Source: Planctomycetota bacterium
GTDB lineage: Bacteria; Planctomycetota; Planctomycetia; Pirellulales; Pirellulaceae
Length of the DNA stretch: 13,214 nt
Reading direction: 5' to 3'
Assembly: GCA_029259935.1 (NCBI GenBank)
Contig: JAJDEH010000173.1
Coordinates: forward strand, 1 to 13,214
Both the position numbers and the translations under genes were made by a program. Below are positions 13,151 to 13,214 of the stretch, in pieces. Position 1 is the first letter of the stretch. Each line of letters opens with the position of its first letter. Under the pieces are notes generated by a model. The model had not been told where the DNA came from. It saw only the letters and a program-made list of their open reading frames with translations, and did no database searches.

Positions 13151-13214
13151 TTGTGCGGTTTTTCTGGGAAATGGATGTGTTTTGTGCTTCGGGGGCATCT
13201 TCGCTTTCGAACGC

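Noticed and set aside
12932..13198. Minus-strand 88-aa frame containing [20 protein letters not shown]
   Set aside because: It is the well-known spurious translation across a tRNA gene; the tRNA-Arg lies within it.
1..13214. CRISPR array or type III-E effector near the TPR-CHAT gene
   Set aside because: No regularly spaced direct repeats and no Cas-type gene are present anywhere in the window.

Overview
The window looks like an accessory region of a Planctomycetota chromosome. This is an inference from gene content: a DUF2958 protein, a soluble VirD4-like ATPase, an IS66/ISBst12-type element with a single transposase gene, and a long TPR-CHAT protein. No rRNA or housekeeping marker is present to fix the taxon. 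Base composition is moderately GC-rich, clearly highest inside the insertion sequence.

Layout. (1) Positions 1-5313 hold a minus-strand gene run. In transcription order it is a VirD4/TraG-like ATPase, a helix-turn-helix-like protein, a small ORF with no ATG start, a class I glutamine amidotransferase, a possibly frameshifted mini-ORF coupled to a hypothetical gene, DUF2958, and a partial gene cut by the window edge. It resembles the cargo/control section of an integrative or mobilizable element, but no relaxase, integrase or replication gene is visible. Three structured non-coding stretches lie inside it: a ~126-bp nested palindrome (3298-3423), a 9-bp inverted repeat (2718-2755) and a multi-hairpin leader (1299-1364). 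(2) Positions 5543-7037 hold an IS66-family element bounded by 22-bp inverted repeats. Its transposase is dead: two Gln-to-stop changes and one 10-bp tandem duplication that shifts the frame. (3) Positions 7279-12780 hold a plus-strand operon behind a recognisable promoter: a 97-aa protein, a helix-turn-helix-like protein, a 250-aa paralogue of the first protein with an extra C-terminal region, a tiny ORF, and a 1144-aa TPR-CHAT protein with an intact His/Cys dyad. Genes overlap at ATGA junctions. (4) A minus-strand tRNA-Arg(CCG) lies at 13077-13150, its 3' end facing the accessory genes.

How the genes may work together. The plus-strand operon is the most interesting part. CHAT domains are caspase-like cysteine proteases, and the TPR array is the expected sensor or partner-binding platform. 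The co-transcribed pair of paralogous small proteins are candidate partners, regulators or substrates. I know of no described system with this exact gene set, so it is a candidate uncharacterised CHAT-protease system; no function is shown by the sequence alone. The minus-strand cluster is probably an independent module, separated from the operon by the IS66 insertion.
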